A stretch of 64,000 nt of DNA from Humidesulfovibrio sp. (GCF_031082295.1 NZ_JAVHLD010000005.1:117075-181074), one strand, 5' to 3'; shown: positions 7,197-17,646, numbered from the stretch's first letter. Notes: generated by a model not told the origin, from the letters alone. Translations and numbers: made by a program.

Positions 7197-9863
7197 ATGC
7201 ATAGCGAAATCCTTGAGAACTTGAAGCGCTTCTTATGCTTCCTGTTCGGCAGTGGCAGGGCCTGCGTTGACGACCTGGCTGTGCAGGAGCTTTTCCGAAA
7301 GAAGTACAGGCACTTCCAGGAGCTTCTTGAGTCCAACTCCGAGTTGTTGAAAATCGTCTCGGACATGGAACTCAAGCTCCAGGGCGGCCAGCTCTTCGGA
7401 ATGTCCTACGTGCGCAGCCAGGCCACACGGGCCGTGTTCCATGCCTTGCGCCTGGCGGCGAGCTTCGAGAGCCTCTCGGGCAAGCCGAACCCGAACCTCC
7501 GGGCAAAGGTTGAGGAATTGCAGGAGCGCATCAAGGCCGAGCTCGAATCACGCAAGGAACTCCAGGACCAGGAACGTGTCCTGTCGTATTCTCAGATAAC
7601 ACGAGAGATGGTCGACGCCGTTGGCGGCAAGAGCGCCAACCTGGGCGAGGTGAAGAATCGCGTGGGGCTGCCGGTGCCGCGCGGGTTCGCCATCACCACG
7701 AGCGCCTTTCGGCTCCTGTTCGAGCAGGCGGGCTTGTGGGACGAGATCAAGCGCATCAAGCTCGGCATCATCCCGGATGCCCCGAATTCCCTGGAAGAAG
7801 CCAGCGAGGACATCCAGCGCGCCATCCTGAGCGCGGCCATGCCCGCGGACCTCGAACAGGAACTGCTTGACGCGCACTCGCGGCTTGCGAGGGAATGCGG
7901 CCTGGAGCCGGACGAACTCCGCGTGGCCCTGCGCTCTAGCGCCTTGGGTGAGGACAGCGAGCTCTCCTTCGCCGGGCAGTACCTGTCTGTGCTGAACGTC
8001 CCGCGCCAGCGCCTGCTGACCAACTATCGCTACGTGCTGGCCAGCCTGTACACCCCGCGCGCCATCTCCTACCGCCTGCTCAAGGGCATCGTGGACGAGG
8101 ACATGGCAATGAGCGTGGCCTGCCTGGAGATGATCGACTCGGTGGCCAGCGGCGTCATGTACACGCGACACCCCTTCCACGCCAGCGACGACCGCATCCT
8201 TATCAACGCGGTCTGGGGGCTTGGCCCTTACGCAGTGGATGGAGTCATCACGCCGGACAGCCTTTCGGTGGACCGCAAGGATTTGTCCATAAAGGACTGG
8301 CGCGTTGCCGAGAAGCCTGTCCGGCTTGTCTGCGCGCAGGGCGGAAAACTTGTCGAAGAGCCGGTGCCGCAGGAGGACCAGGCGCGCCCCTGCCTGAGCG
8401 AGGCCCAGGTCGGCGTTCTGGCCGACTATGCGCTCAAGCTGGAGAAGCACTACGGCCTGGCCCAGGACATCGAGTGGGCGCTGACTCCCGGCGGCGAGCT
8501 GCTGGTGCTGCAGTCGAGACCGCTTGGGGTGGTGCCGGGGGTCCAGGGAGTCCCGGCGGGCATGCCGACCATTGAGGGACGCGACATTCTGGTTCAGGGC
8601 GGCGAGGTTGCGCAGCCCGGCGTCGGCTCCGGCCCGGCCTTCCACGTCACCTGCGACGACGACCTTCCGGCGTTTCCGGAGGGCGGCGTGCTTGTGGCGG
8701 CGCACTCCTCGCCAAAGTTCATGGTGGTGATGCAGAAGGCCCAGGCCATCCTGGCGGATTCCGGCAGCATCACCGGGCACATGGCCTCGCTCACGCGGGA
8801 GTTCGGCGTGCCGACCATCCTTGGGCTCAAGACAGCCACCCGCGACATCCCCCCCGGGGCCATGGTCACGGTGGACGCCTACACCGGCAGGGTCTACGCC
8901 GGGGCGGTGGACGAGCTGCTGGCCTTCAAGGCCGAGAAGACCACCCTCATGGCCGGAACTCCCGTTTATGAGGTGCTGACCCGCGTGGCCCGGCACATCG
9001 TGCCCTTGCGCCTCACCGATCCCAAGTCGCCGGATTTCAAGGTGGCATCCTGCGCGACCCTGCACGATCTCATGCGCCTGCTGCACGAGCGCTCCTACGG
9101 CGAGATGTTCACCCTGAGCGACATGGCCTCGGGCGAGACCGGCGTGTCCCGGCGCCTGCGCGCCCAGACCGGGCTCGACCTGCACGTCATCGACCTGGGC
9201 GGCGGCGTGGACCCGGAGGCGCCGCTCGGGCGCAACCTTCGGCCCGAGGACGTCATCTCCAAGCCTTTCGCGGCGCTCTTGGGTGGGCTGGTGCTGGACC
9301 AGGAGCAGCTCTCAACGCCCAGACCCGTGCAGGTGGGCGGGCTTTTGTCGGTCATGGGCCAGCAAATGATCCAGAACCCGGCGGCCGATGGTCAGCGCTT
9401 CGGCGACCGCAGCTACGCCATCATCTCAGACAAGTACCTGAACTTCAGCTCGCGCGTGGGGTACCATTACGGCGTGCTCGACTGCTACTGCGGCCGCACC
9501 GAGAGCAAGAACTACATCACCTTCTCCTTCAAGGGCGGCGCGGCGGACGACGTGAAGCGCGCGCGCAGGGCGCGGGCCATCGGGCTGATCCTGGAAGGCC
9601 TGGGCTTTTCCGTGGACGTGACCGGCGACCGCGTGGTGGGCCGCCTGCACAAGCGCGATACCGAGGAGACCCTTGAGAAGCTCTGGCTCATGGGCAAGCT
9701 TCTTCAGTTCACCCGCCAGACGGACATGCTCATGACCGACGAGAAGAGCGTGCACGCCCTGGCCGACTGCTTCCTGACCGGGCGCTACGTGCTGGACGGG
9801 TCCTGCCCCCTTACGGAACAGGCCCAAAAAATGCGGAAAACGAAGGACAACCAGGCCTCGTAG
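7197..9863 (+). CDS. PEP/pyruvate-binding, PEP synthase-like protein lacking the PEP barrel
   Basis: 888 residues from an ATG with GGGAGC just upstream. Residues 1-125 are a helical extension. About 130-450 is the ATP-grasp-type PEP/pyruvate-binding domain of PEP synthase and pyruvate phosphate dikinase (GGKSANLGEV, then VALRSSALGEDSELSFAGQY, MYTRHPF and EWALTPGGELLVLQSRP). About 490-590 is the swivelling phosphohistidine domain, with SITGHMASLTREFGVPTI placing the catalytic His at 528. The usual C-terminal TIM barrel that binds PEP or pyruvate is absent; instead about 280 residues form a different region containing YGVLDCYCGRTESKNYI and SFKGGAADDVKRARRARAIG. The gene follows the sigma-54 activator by 110 bases. 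It may phosphorylate pyruvate or act as a phosphotransferase on another acceptor; the altered C-terminus leaves this open. Confidence 0.9.
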   Translation: MHSEILENLKRFLCFLFGSGRACVDDLAVQELFRKKYRHFQELLESNSELLKIVSDMELKLQGGQLFGMSYVRSQATRAVFHALRLAASFESLSGKPNPNLRAKVEELQERIKAELESRKELQDQERVLSYSQITREMVDAVGGKSANLGEVKNRVGLPVPRGFAITTSAFRLLFEQAGLWDEIKRIKLGIIPDAPNSLEEASEDIQRAILSAAMPADLEQELLDAHSRLARECGLEPDELRVALRSSALGEDSELSFAGQYLSVLNVPRQRLLTNYRYVLASLYTPRAISYRLLKGIVDEDMAMSVACLEMIDSVASGVMYTRHPFHASDDRILINAVWGLGPYAVDGVITPDSLSVDRKDLSIKDWRVAEKPVRLVCAQGGKLVEEPVPQEDQARPCLSEAQVGVLADYALKLEKHYGLAQDIEWALTPGGELLVLQSRPLGVVPGVQGVPAGMPTIEGRDILVQGGEVAQPGVGSGPAFHVTCDDDLPAFPEGGVLVAAHSSPKFMVVMQKAQAILADSGSITGHMASLTREFGVPTILGLKTATRDIPPGAMVTVDAYTGRVYAGAVDELLAFKAEKTTLMAGTPVYEVLTRVARHIVPLRLTDPKSPDFKVASCATLHDLMRLLHERSYGEMFTLSDMASGETGVSRRLRAQTGLDLHVIDLGGGVDPEAPLGRNLRPEDVISKPFAALLGGLVLDQEQLSTPRPVQVGGLLSVMGQQMIQNPAADGQRFGDRSYAIISDKYLNFSSRVGYHYGVLDCYCGRTESKNYITFSFKGGAADDVKRARRARAIGLILEGLGFSVDVTGDRVVGRLHKRDTEETLEKLWLMGKLLQFTRQTDMLMTDEKSVHALADCFLTGRYVLDGSCPLTEQAQKMRKTKDNQAS

Positions 9864-9940
9864 CCCAACAGCTGGTTTGCAGTCATGCCAGGAACGCAAA
9901 GGCGCGCGGCTGTGCGTGGCGGCGTGGCGCCGCGGGGCGG

Positions 9941-10981
9941 CTAAAGCGCTGTGACGGTGGAACCGGCGGCGCGTTCCAGGGTGTGGAAGAGCCGCGCCGC
10001 CACCTCGTCTGGCTCGATGGAGGTGAGACATTCCCGGCCGCGCTTGCAGGCGGTGCTGCCGTGCAGGGAGCAGGGGCGGCATTGCAGGGGCTGCTCGAGC
10101 ACCGTGTCGTAGCGCCCGCTGGGGTAGAAGCCCCAGGCCCTGGACGTGGGGCCGAAGAGGGCCACCACGGGGGTGCCCACGGCGGTGCCAAGGTGCATCG
10201 GGCCGGAGTCCGCCGTGACCAGGGCCTTGGCCTGGGCGATGAGCGCGCAGGTTTCGCGCAGAGACGTGCGGCCCGTCAGGTTGCGCGGGTCGTCCAGGGC
10301 TTCCAGGTGGTCCGGGTTCTTGCCGATGATGATCCAGTCAAGCCCGGCGCGTTCAATGAGAGGGATGAGCGAGAGCCAGTAGCCCATGGGCCAGGCCTTG
10401 TCCGGGTGCGTGGCGAAGGGGTGCAGGGCCACAAAGGGCTTTGTCAGGCCGATGTGCGAGAGGTGTGTCCGGGCTGCTTGGGTCTCGGCCTCGGACAGGT
10501 AGATGACAGGCCTGAGCTCCTCCACCGGGGGCGGCGTCGCATCCAGCGCCAGGGCGTAGCGCTGAGGAACGTTCAGCGCGCTCAAGCGGCGTTCAAGGTA
10601 ACCGAAGGAAAAGTGGCGGTACAGGCGCCTTGTCATGCCGAACTTGGGATAGTCCCTGGTGTGGCCGTCCCAGTGCAGGTTCAGCGCCATGGAGCGCAGG
10701 CTGCGGTGCAGGTCGAGAAAGCCCATGCCGGAGCAGTCCGTGGCGATGCGCCGGGCCTTGCGCCACCAGTCGTGCCCGTCGATCTCGTCCAGGGCCACGG
10801 GGATGACCTCGTCCACGGCGGGATGCCCGGCCAGGATGGGAGCCAGCGCGCTCCTGGTGATGAAGGTGAAGCGCAGCCCCTGTGTGCGGTGCCACCAGTC
10901 GAGCACCCCCGTGGTCAGGGTGACGTCGCCGAGGGCGCTGGCGCGAAAGACCGCCCATCTGTCAGGAAAATCCCTGGCCAT
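9941..10981 (-). CDS. glycosyltransferase family 9 (heptosyltransferase-like)
   Basis: 346 residues when started at the ATG at 10981 (GGAG nine bases upstream); an in-frame ATG at 11062 would add 27 unlikely residues. The N-terminus has the GT9 pattern (FRASALGDVTLTTGVLDWW) and the C-terminal half the nucleotide-sugar site signature (VTADSGPMHLGTAVGTPVVALFGPTS). It ends with the cysteine-rich tail common in this family (CRPCSLHGSTACKRGRECL). GT9 enzymes transfer heptose or related sugars onto lipopolysaccharide core at the inner face of the cytoplasmic membrane. It is convergent with the PEP-synthase-like gene and divergent from the CNNM gene. Donor and acceptor are not determined. Confidence 0.93.
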   Translation of the reverse strand: MARDFPDRWAVFRASALGDVTLTTGVLDWWHRTQGLRFTFITRSALAPILAGHPAVDEVIPVALDEIDGHDWWRKARRIATDCSGMGFLDLHRSLRSMALNLHWDGHTRDYPKFGMTRRLYRHFSFGYLERRLSALNVPQRYALALDATPPPVEELRPVIYLSEAETQAARTHLSHIGLTKPFVALHPFATHPDKAWPMGYWLSLIPLIERAGLDWIIIGKNPDHLEALDDPRNLTGRTSLRETCALIAQAKALVTADSGPMHLGTAVGTPVVALFGPTSRAWGFYPSGRYDTVLEQPLQCRPCSLHGSTACKRGRECLTSIEPDEVAARLFHTLERAAGSTVTAL

Positions 10982-11152
10982 GCGTGAAAACTCCAAGCAA
11001 TAACGATGTCGGGCATATGCGCCCCGATCTAAAATCATGGCCGGGAATGCGCGCCAAGTCAAGAATTATGGCTGTTGCGCTGCTGGGGGGAAGCTGGTAG
11101 TGGATTTCCAGGTCGGCGCACGGCATACCTGCCTGGACCGGTCATAAAAATT

Positions 11153-12229
11153 ATGTTTGAACTCATCCTCGCGGTTGCGCTGGCCACAGCGGTGTCCTTC
11201 CTCTGTTCCATCACCGAGGCCGCCTTCTATTCCATTCCCTTGAGCCGCATCGAGCGCATGCGCAAGGAAGGCAGGAAGGCTGGCGAGATTCTTTACGCGC
11301 TGCGCATGGACGTGGAAAAGCCCATCACCGCCATCCTGACGCTGAACACCGTGGCGGCCACCGCCGGGGCGGCCGTGGCGGGCGCGGCGGCCGTGCATGT
11401 CTTCGGCGACCAGCACCTTGTGCTGTTCACGGCGGGCTTCACTCTGTTGATACTGCTCCTGGGCGAGATTGTGCCCAAGACCACCGGCGTGGCCTATGCC
11501 CGGCAGCTGGCCCCGGCCCTAGCCAAGCCGCTGCTGGTCATGGTCTGGGTCAGCATGCCCGTGATCTGGCTTTTCGGTCGGCTGGTGCGGCTCATTCGCA
11601 GCCGCCAGACCGAGCCCGACGCCGACGAGGACGACATCCGGGCGCTGGTGACCCTCACGCGGCGCCAGGGCACCCTCAAGCCCTACGAGGAGTCGGCCAT
11701 CCGCAACATCCTGGCGCTGGACGACAAGCACGTGGAGCAGATCATGACGCCGCGCACCGTGGTGTTCTCGCTCCCGGCGACCATGACCGTGGGCGAGGCC
11801 ATGGAGGTCAACAAGACCTGGCCGCACACGCGCATTCCGGTCTACGAGGGCGAGGACGCCGAGGAGATCGTGGGAGTGGTCTACCGCAGGCAGGTGTTCG
11901 AGGCCGCGGCCAACGACCACCTGGACATGCCGCTTTCCTCCCTCATGCGGCCCGTGCGCTTCGTGCTGGAGAACCTGACGCTGGACCGGCTGCTGCGCAA
12001 GTTCCTGGAGAGCCGCATGCACCTCTTCGTGGTGCTCGACGAATACGGCGGCATGGCCGGCGTGGTGAGCCTGGAGGACGTGCTTGAGGAAATGCTCGGC
12101 AGCGAGATAGTGGACGAGACCGACCAGTTCGTGGACATGCGCGAGCTTGCGCGGATGCGCCGCAGTGAACTGGTTCCCGGCGCGAAGGCCCCGCAGGCCG
12201 GTGGCCCGGGTGGACAATCGCAGCGATAA
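11153..12229 (+). CDS. CNNM/hemolysin-family membrane protein with CBS pair
   Basis: 358 residues from ATG 11153, where the hydrophobic MFELILAVALATAV begins; longer in-frame starts only add polar residues and the ribosome-binding site is weak. The first ~170 residues form the DUF21/CNNM transmembrane domain (four hydrophobic segments, GEIVPKTTGVAYARQ signature). They are followed by two CBS motifs (about 200-320; EQIMTPRTVVFSLPA and VVLDEYGGMAGVVSLEDVLEEMLG). The C-terminal CorC/HlyC transporter-associated domain is missing: the protein ends about 40 residues after the CBS pair. CNNM proteins handle Mg2+ or other divalent cations, often as exporters, with CBS domains sensing nucleotides. Confidence 0.92.
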   Translation: MFELILAVALATAVSFLCSITEAAFYSIPLSRIERMRKEGRKAGEILYALRMDVEKPITAILTLNTVAATAGAAVAGAAAVHVFGDQHLVLFTAGFTLLILLLGEIVPKTTGVAYARQLAPALAKPLLVMVWVSMPVIWLFGRLVRLIRSRQTEPDADEDDIRALVTLTRRQGTLKPYEESAIRNILALDDKHVEQIMTPRTVVFSLPATMTVGEAMEVNKTWPHTRIPVYEGEDAEEIVGVVYRRQVFEAAANDHLDMPLSSLMRPVRFVLENLTLDRLLRKFLESRMHLFVVLDEYGGMAGVVSLEDVLEEMLGSEIVDETDQFVDMRELARMRRSELVPGAKAPQAGGPGGQSQR

Positions 12230-12294
12230 CACGTAAGAACAGGTGCACGTTGTACGGAAGTGAAGAGCCAACAACGCACACAAACGGGAAGACT

Positions 12295-12708
12295 ATGGCC
12301 ACCAAAGGTGGAAAAGGCATTTACATCGCAGCCCTTGTGCTGTTTTTGGGCGGGGTGGGCTATCTCGTCACCTCCGGCGTGACCAAGGACAGCGTCTATT
12401 TTCTGAACGTGGGCGAGGCCCTGGCCACGGACGCCACCCAGCTCAAGCAGGCCCGCCTGTTCGGCAACGTTGCCGCGGAGGGCATCGAGTCCCTGCAGCC
12501 CGGCCCTGGCGTCAGTTTTGTCCTGCTGGACAAGGAAACGCCCGGCAAGACCCTGCACGTCAGCTATCGTGGCGCGGTGCCCGACACCTTCAAGGCCGGG
12601 GCCGAGGTCATCGTCGAGGGCGGCATGGACACGGCAACCGGCGTGTTCAAGGCCAGCACCCTCATCACCAAGTGTCCCTCCAAGTACCAGAAGCAGAACA
12701 GGAGCTAG
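12295..12708 (+). CDS. ccmE: CcmE haem chaperone, cysteine (CxxxY) variant
   Basis: 137 residues from ATG 12295, preceded by GGGAAG. One N-terminal helix (about 10-28) anchors a periplasmic OB-fold. CcmE carries haem covalently from CcmC to the CcmF haem lyase for c-type cytochrome assembly. Classical CcmE uses a His in an HxxxY motif. Here the equivalent position is Cys127 in KCPSKYQ, with the tyrosine kept. A CxxxY CcmE is known from Desulfovibrio and archaea in Ccm systems that lack CcmH and CcmG, and this operon fits that. First gene of ccmEFABCD-TPR; the next gene starts 69 bases on. Confidence 0.95.
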   Translation: MATKGGKGIYIAALVLFLGGVGYLVTSGVTKDSVYFLNVGEALATDATQLKQARLFGNVAAEGIESLQPGPGVSFVLLDKETPGKTLHVSYRGAVPDTFKAGAEVIVEGGMDTATGVFKASTLITKCPSKYQKQNRS

Positions 12709-12777
12709 GCCGCAGGGCGGGGGCGTAACGCACCCGGCCCTCCGTCTCACGCGTCCTGCACACCGGAGCATCGCGCC

Positions 12778-14661
<1,884 letters not shown>

Positions 14662-14666
14662 CACCC

Positions 14667-15374
14667 GTGAGCGCCAGCGCCAGCACACAGGCTTCGCCGA
14701 AGCGGTCAGAGCTTCGCCTTGAGGCGCGCCGCGTGGGCAAGTTCTTCGGCTCCAAGCTGGTGCTGCGCGATGTGTCGGCCCAGGTGACGGCGGGGGAGGC
14801 CCTGCTGGTGGTGGGCGGCAACGGCGCGGGCAAGACCACGCTGCTCAAGATCATGGCGGGCCTGAGCCGTCCCACGGCCGGAGAGGTCGCCCTCGGCGTC
14901 GAACCCGAGGACTGCGCCTACCTGGGGCACGCCACGTTCCAGTATCCGCGCCTGTCGGCCTGCGCCAACCTGACCTTCTGGGGCCGCATGTACGGCCGCT
15001 CGCCCAGCCGCGACGAGGTGGAGGCGGTGCTTGAGCGCGTGGGCCTCTCCCGCGTCGCCGACGAGCCCGCCGGGACCTTCTCGCGCGGGATGGCCCAGCG
15101 CCTGAATTTGGCGCGGGTGTTCCTCATCAAGCCGAAGCTGGTGTTTCTGGACGAGCCGGGCACCGGGCTTGATCCGGCCTCGCAGGAGCTGCTGCGCCGC
15201 GAGATCGAGACCCTGAAAGGCACGGGCGCCGGCGTGGTCTGGGTCAGCCACCATCTGGCGGCGGATCTGCCCTTTGCCGAGAGCGTGCTCTATTTGAAGG
15301 ACTCCGGCGCGGCCTATTGCGGTCCGGCCAGCGGCTTCGACCCCGCATCGAACGGGGGGGGGCTCACGTGCTGA
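14667..15374 (+). CDS. ccmA: CcmA ATP-binding subunit of the CcmAB haem-release ABC complex
   Basis: 235 residues from GTG 14667, five bases after the ccmF stop. Walker A GGNGAGKTT at 50-58 and Walker B VFLDEP around 159-164 are present. The ABC signature is degenerate: TFSRGMAQRLNLAR (137-150) replaces LSGGQ, as in many CcmA proteins. CcmA hydrolyses ATP with CcmB to free holo-CcmE from CcmC. Its stop overlaps the start of ccmB by seven bases, so the pair is translationally coupled. Confidence 0.94.
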   Translation: MSASASTQASPKRSELRLEARRVGKFFGSKLVLRDVSAQVTAGEALLVVGGNGAGKTTLLKIMAGLSRPTAGEVALGVEPEDCAYLGHATFQYPRLSACANLTFWGRMYGRSPSRDEVEAVLERVGLSRVADEPAGTFSRGMAQRLNLARVFLIKPKLVFLDEPGTGLDPASQELLRREIETLKGTGAGVVWVSHHLAADLPFAESVLYLKDSGAAYCGPASGFDPASNGGGLTC

Positions 15375-16045
15375 GGCGCGCCGGGTATATCGCGGCCAAG
15401 GACCTGCGGCTTTCCGTGGGCGGCGGGCAGGGCCTGGTGCAGGCCATGCTGCTCGGGCTGCTGCTGATTTTCCTGTTCTCGCTGTCCCGGCCCACGGGTG
15501 AGCTGGTCTCGGGCCAGGCCGCGGCGGCCATCTTCTGGCTGGCCTCGGCCTTCGGGCTGGTGCTGGTGTTCAACGACCTGTTCAGCCTGGAGGAGCACCA
15601 GGGCTGCCGCCTGGGGCTTTTGTCCTCGCCGGTGCCGGAGCATTCCGTGTGGCTGGGCAAGGGGCTTGCCGGGCTGGGGCTGCTGCTCTTGTCCCAGGCC
15701 GTGTTCCTGCCCGCGGCGGCGGTGTTCCTTGGCCAGGACGTGCAGGGCTCCTGGGGCGTGCTGCTTTTGGCGATCCTCGGTGTGGACTGGGGCCTGGTGG
15801 CCCTGGGCGCGCTTTTGGGGGCGCTGGCGCAGGGGCAGGGCGCGCGGGAGTCGCTGTTCTCGGTGATTCTTTTCCCGCTGCTTCTGCCGGTGCTCCTGGG
15901 CGGCATCCGCATCTTCGCCGGGGTCTTCACCGGCGACGTGGCCCAGGACCAGGGGCTGTGGGCGGGCATCATCGTGGCCTTCGACGCCGTGTTCACCGCG
16001 GCGGGTGCGTTTTTGTTCCCGTTCCTGTATACGGGCGAAGAGTAG
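15368..16045 (+). CDS. ccmB: CcmB membrane subunit of the CcmAB complex
   Basis: 225 residues from GTG 15368 (GTGCTGA overlaps the ccmA stop; a run of G forms the ribosome-binding site). Six hydrophobic segments are visible. The N-terminal AAKDLRLSVGGGQGLVQAML and the internal LLSSPVPEHSVWLGKGLAGLGLL match CcmB. With CcmA it forms the ABC-type complex that drives release of haem-loaded CcmE. Gene order A-B-C follows the standard arrangement. A longer frame from 15317 exists but would overlap ccmA by 58 bases. Confidence 0.94.
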   Translation: MLRRAGYIAAKDLRLSVGGGQGLVQAMLLGLLLIFLFSLSRPTGELVSGQAAAAIFWLASAFGLVLVFNDLFSLEEHQGCRLGLLSSPVPEHSVWLGKGLAGLGLLLLSQAVFLPAAAVFLGQDVQGSWGVLLLAILGVDWGLVALGALLGALAQGQGARESLFSVILFPLLLPVLLGGIRIFAGVFTGDVAQDQGLWAGIIVAFDAVFTAAGAFLFPFLYTGEE

Positions 16046-16072
16046 CGGCTTTAAGCCGCGCGGAGTGTGACC

Positions 16073-16741
16073 ATGCCGAGCATACGAATCCTTGCAGCCC
16101 TTTCCGTGGTGGCCCTGGCCGTGGGCCAGTGGTTCATCTGGGCCTACGCGCCCGTGGAAGAGACCATGGGCCTGGTGCAGAAGATCTTCTACATCCACAT
16201 GCCCCTGGCCTGGTGGGCGCTGGTGAGCTTCTTCGTGGTGTTTTGCGCAAGCATCCGCCACCTCATGACCAGAAGCGCCGCCTCGGACATCCTGGCGGGC
16301 TCCGCAGCGGAGCTTGGCGTGCTGTTCTCCGGCCTGGCGCTCATCTCGGGCTCCATCTGGGGGCGCGCGGCCTGGAACGTCTGGTGGACCTGGGACCCCC
16401 GGCTCACCACGACGCTCATCATGTGGTTCGTGTACGCCGGCTATCTGGTGCTGCGCGGGGCGAATATGGGCGGCGAGCGCCGGGCCATGGTCTGCGCTGT
16501 CCTGGGCGTGGTGGCCTTCCTCGATGTGCCGCTGGTGTTCTACTCGGCGCGCATCTGGCGCAGCGTGCACCCCGCGGTGCTGGCCAGCCAGGGCGGCGGC
16601 ATGGAGCCGGAGATGTGGCACGCTGTGCTGGCGAATTTGTTGGCCTTCGGCCTCTTGTGGCTCACGATGCTTGTGCTGCGCTTCGGCGTGGGCCGGGCCG
16701 AGGAGCGCGCGCAGGCCTTGCTGCAAGGCCGGGAGGTGTAG
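16073..16741 (+). CDS. ccmC: CcmC haem-handling membrane protein
   Basis: 222 residues from ATG 16073; CGGAG seven bases upstream favours this over the GTG at 16067. Six membrane segments. The tryptophan-rich motif WWTWDPRLTTTLIMW (about 103-117) is typical, and the flanking histidines for haem sit in IHMPLAWWALV and RSVHPAVL. CcmC loads haem onto CcmE in the periplasm. The next gene (ccmD) starts two bases after the stop. Confidence 0.96.
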   Translation: MPSIRILAALSVVALAVGQWFIWAYAPVEETMGLVQKIFYIHMPLAWWALVSFFVVFCASIRHLMTRSAASDILAGSAAELGVLFSGLALISGSIWGRAAWNVWWTWDPRLTTTLIMWFVYAGYLVLRGANMGGERRAMVCAVLGVVAFLDVPLVFYSARIWRSVHPAVLASQGGGMEPEMWHAVLANLLAFGLLWLTMLVLRFGVGRAEERAQALLQGREV

Positions 16742-16743
16742 CG

Positions 16744-16869
16744 ATGAACGGATATCTTGTGGCGGCCAATGTCGCCGTGTGGTTCTTACTGGCGGCCTAC
16801 GGGGCCTGGCTGGTCCTGCGTGGACGGGCTGTGGACAGACGCCTTAAACAACTGGAGATGCTTAAGTGA
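16744..16869 (+). CDS. ccmD: CcmD-like small membrane protein
   Basis: 41 residues: a short N-terminus, one membrane helix (about 8-25, VAVWFLLAAYGAWLVLRG) and a basic C-terminal tail (RAVDRRLKQLEMLK). Size, topology and position directly after ccmC match CcmD, which stabilises the CcmABC-CcmE complex. The stop codon overlaps the GTG start of the following TPR gene. It is easily missed because it is so short. Confidence 0.85.
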   Translation: MNGYLVAANVAVWFLLAAYGAWLVLRGRAVDRRLKQLEMLK

Positions 16870-17489
16870 GCGCAACGACGAGTCATCTTAATTCCCCCGC
16901 GCCCCTGGGCGCAGGCCGCAAGTTCGTGCTGGCGGCGCTTCTGGCGGCGCTGTTCGCCATGTTCGTCGGCTCCTTCGTGTACCGCATGCAGGGCGCCGGG
17001 CTGGTGGTCGAGATCAAGCAGGAGCGTGGCCCGATGGGCGGCAAGGGCGGCATGGGCGGCGTCATGGGCGGCATCGACATGGAGCACCTGCGCGAGCTCA
17101 TGCAGGAAGTTGATAAGAACCCGAACGATCCGAGGGTGTTGCTTGAGCTCGGCAATACCTTCATGATGATGCAGGCCTGGGACAAGGCCCTGGAGTATCT
17201 GGACAAGGCCGTAAAGACCTCGCCGGACGACCCCCAGGTGCACCGGGCCATGGGCATGGTGCGTTTCGAGCGCAAGGAGTACCCCCAGGCCCGCAAGTCT
17301 TTCGAGACCGTGCTGAAGAAGGAGCCCGGCGACGTGATGGCCCATTACAACATGGGCATCCTGCTCAAGCATTATTTGAAGCTCCCGGCCGAGGGCGACG
17401 CGCACTTCCGCAAGGTGGTGCAGCTCGGCTCCGCAAGCCCGGAGATTACCAAGAGCGCCGAGCAGGAGCTGGCGGCGGCGGCCAAATAG
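16866..17489 (+). CDS. membrane-anchored TPR protein, CcmI/NrfG-like
   Basis: 207 residues from a GTG overlapping the ccmD stop by four bases. One N-terminal helix (about 20-40) leads to a periplasmic part. There is an unusual Gly/Met-rich linker (about 57-72, GPMGGKGGMGGVMGG), then three or so tetratricopeptide repeats (around 85-185; DPRVLLELGNTFMMMQAWDKA, DPQVHRAMGMVRFERKEYPQ). In other Ccm systems CcmI or the TPR part of CcmH holds apocytochrome for CcmF. As the last gene of this ccm operon, the protein is the best candidate for that job here, since no CcmH or CcmG is encoded. Confidence 0.85.
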   Translation: MSATTSHLNSPAPLGAGRKFVLAALLAALFAMFVGSFVYRMQGAGLVVEIKQERGPMGGKGGMGGVMGGIDMEHLRELMQEVDKNPNDPRVLLELGNTFMMMQAWDKALEYLDKAVKTSPDDPQVHRAMGMVRFERKEYPQARKSFETVLKKEPGDVMAHYNMGILLKHYLKLPAEGDAHFRKVVQLGSASPEITKSAEQELAAAAK

Positions 17490-17518
17490 CAGGGAGTCCA
17501 GATGGTTGCGAGTGCGCC

Positions 17519-17546
17519 TTGACATGGGCGGATAACTCTCTAAAAT
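17519..17546 (+). promoter_or_regulatory. sigma-70-type promoter of the first liv operon
   Basis: TTGACA at 17519-17524, a 16-base spacer and TAAAAT at 17541-17546 form a good housekeeping promoter in the gap between the ccm operon and the livK start at 17647. It leaves a leader of roughly 95 bases. Confidence 0.65.
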
Positions 17547-17567
17547 ACCCGGCTTCAAGGTTGTTGC

Positions 17568-17594
17568 GGCGGGAAAACGCGTGTTTTTCGCGCC
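17568..17594 (+). promoter_or_regulatory. leader hairpin upstream of livK
   Basis: GGCGGGAAAAC and GTTTTTCGCGCC form an almost perfect inverted repeat around a four-base loop, beginning about 22 bases after the -10 element. There is no T-run after it, so it is not a simple terminator. A role in mRNA stability or control of livK is possible. Confidence 0.45.
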
Positions 17595-17646
17595 TGGATC
17601 ATATGTGGTGAATGTAGTTAAAAGAACTCATCTGGAGGAACTCGCG

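Noticed and set aside
9864-9940. Hairpin between the PEP-synthase-like gene and the glycosyltransferase gene
   Set aside because: Only a short GC-rich stem without a T-run; not strong enough to call a terminator.
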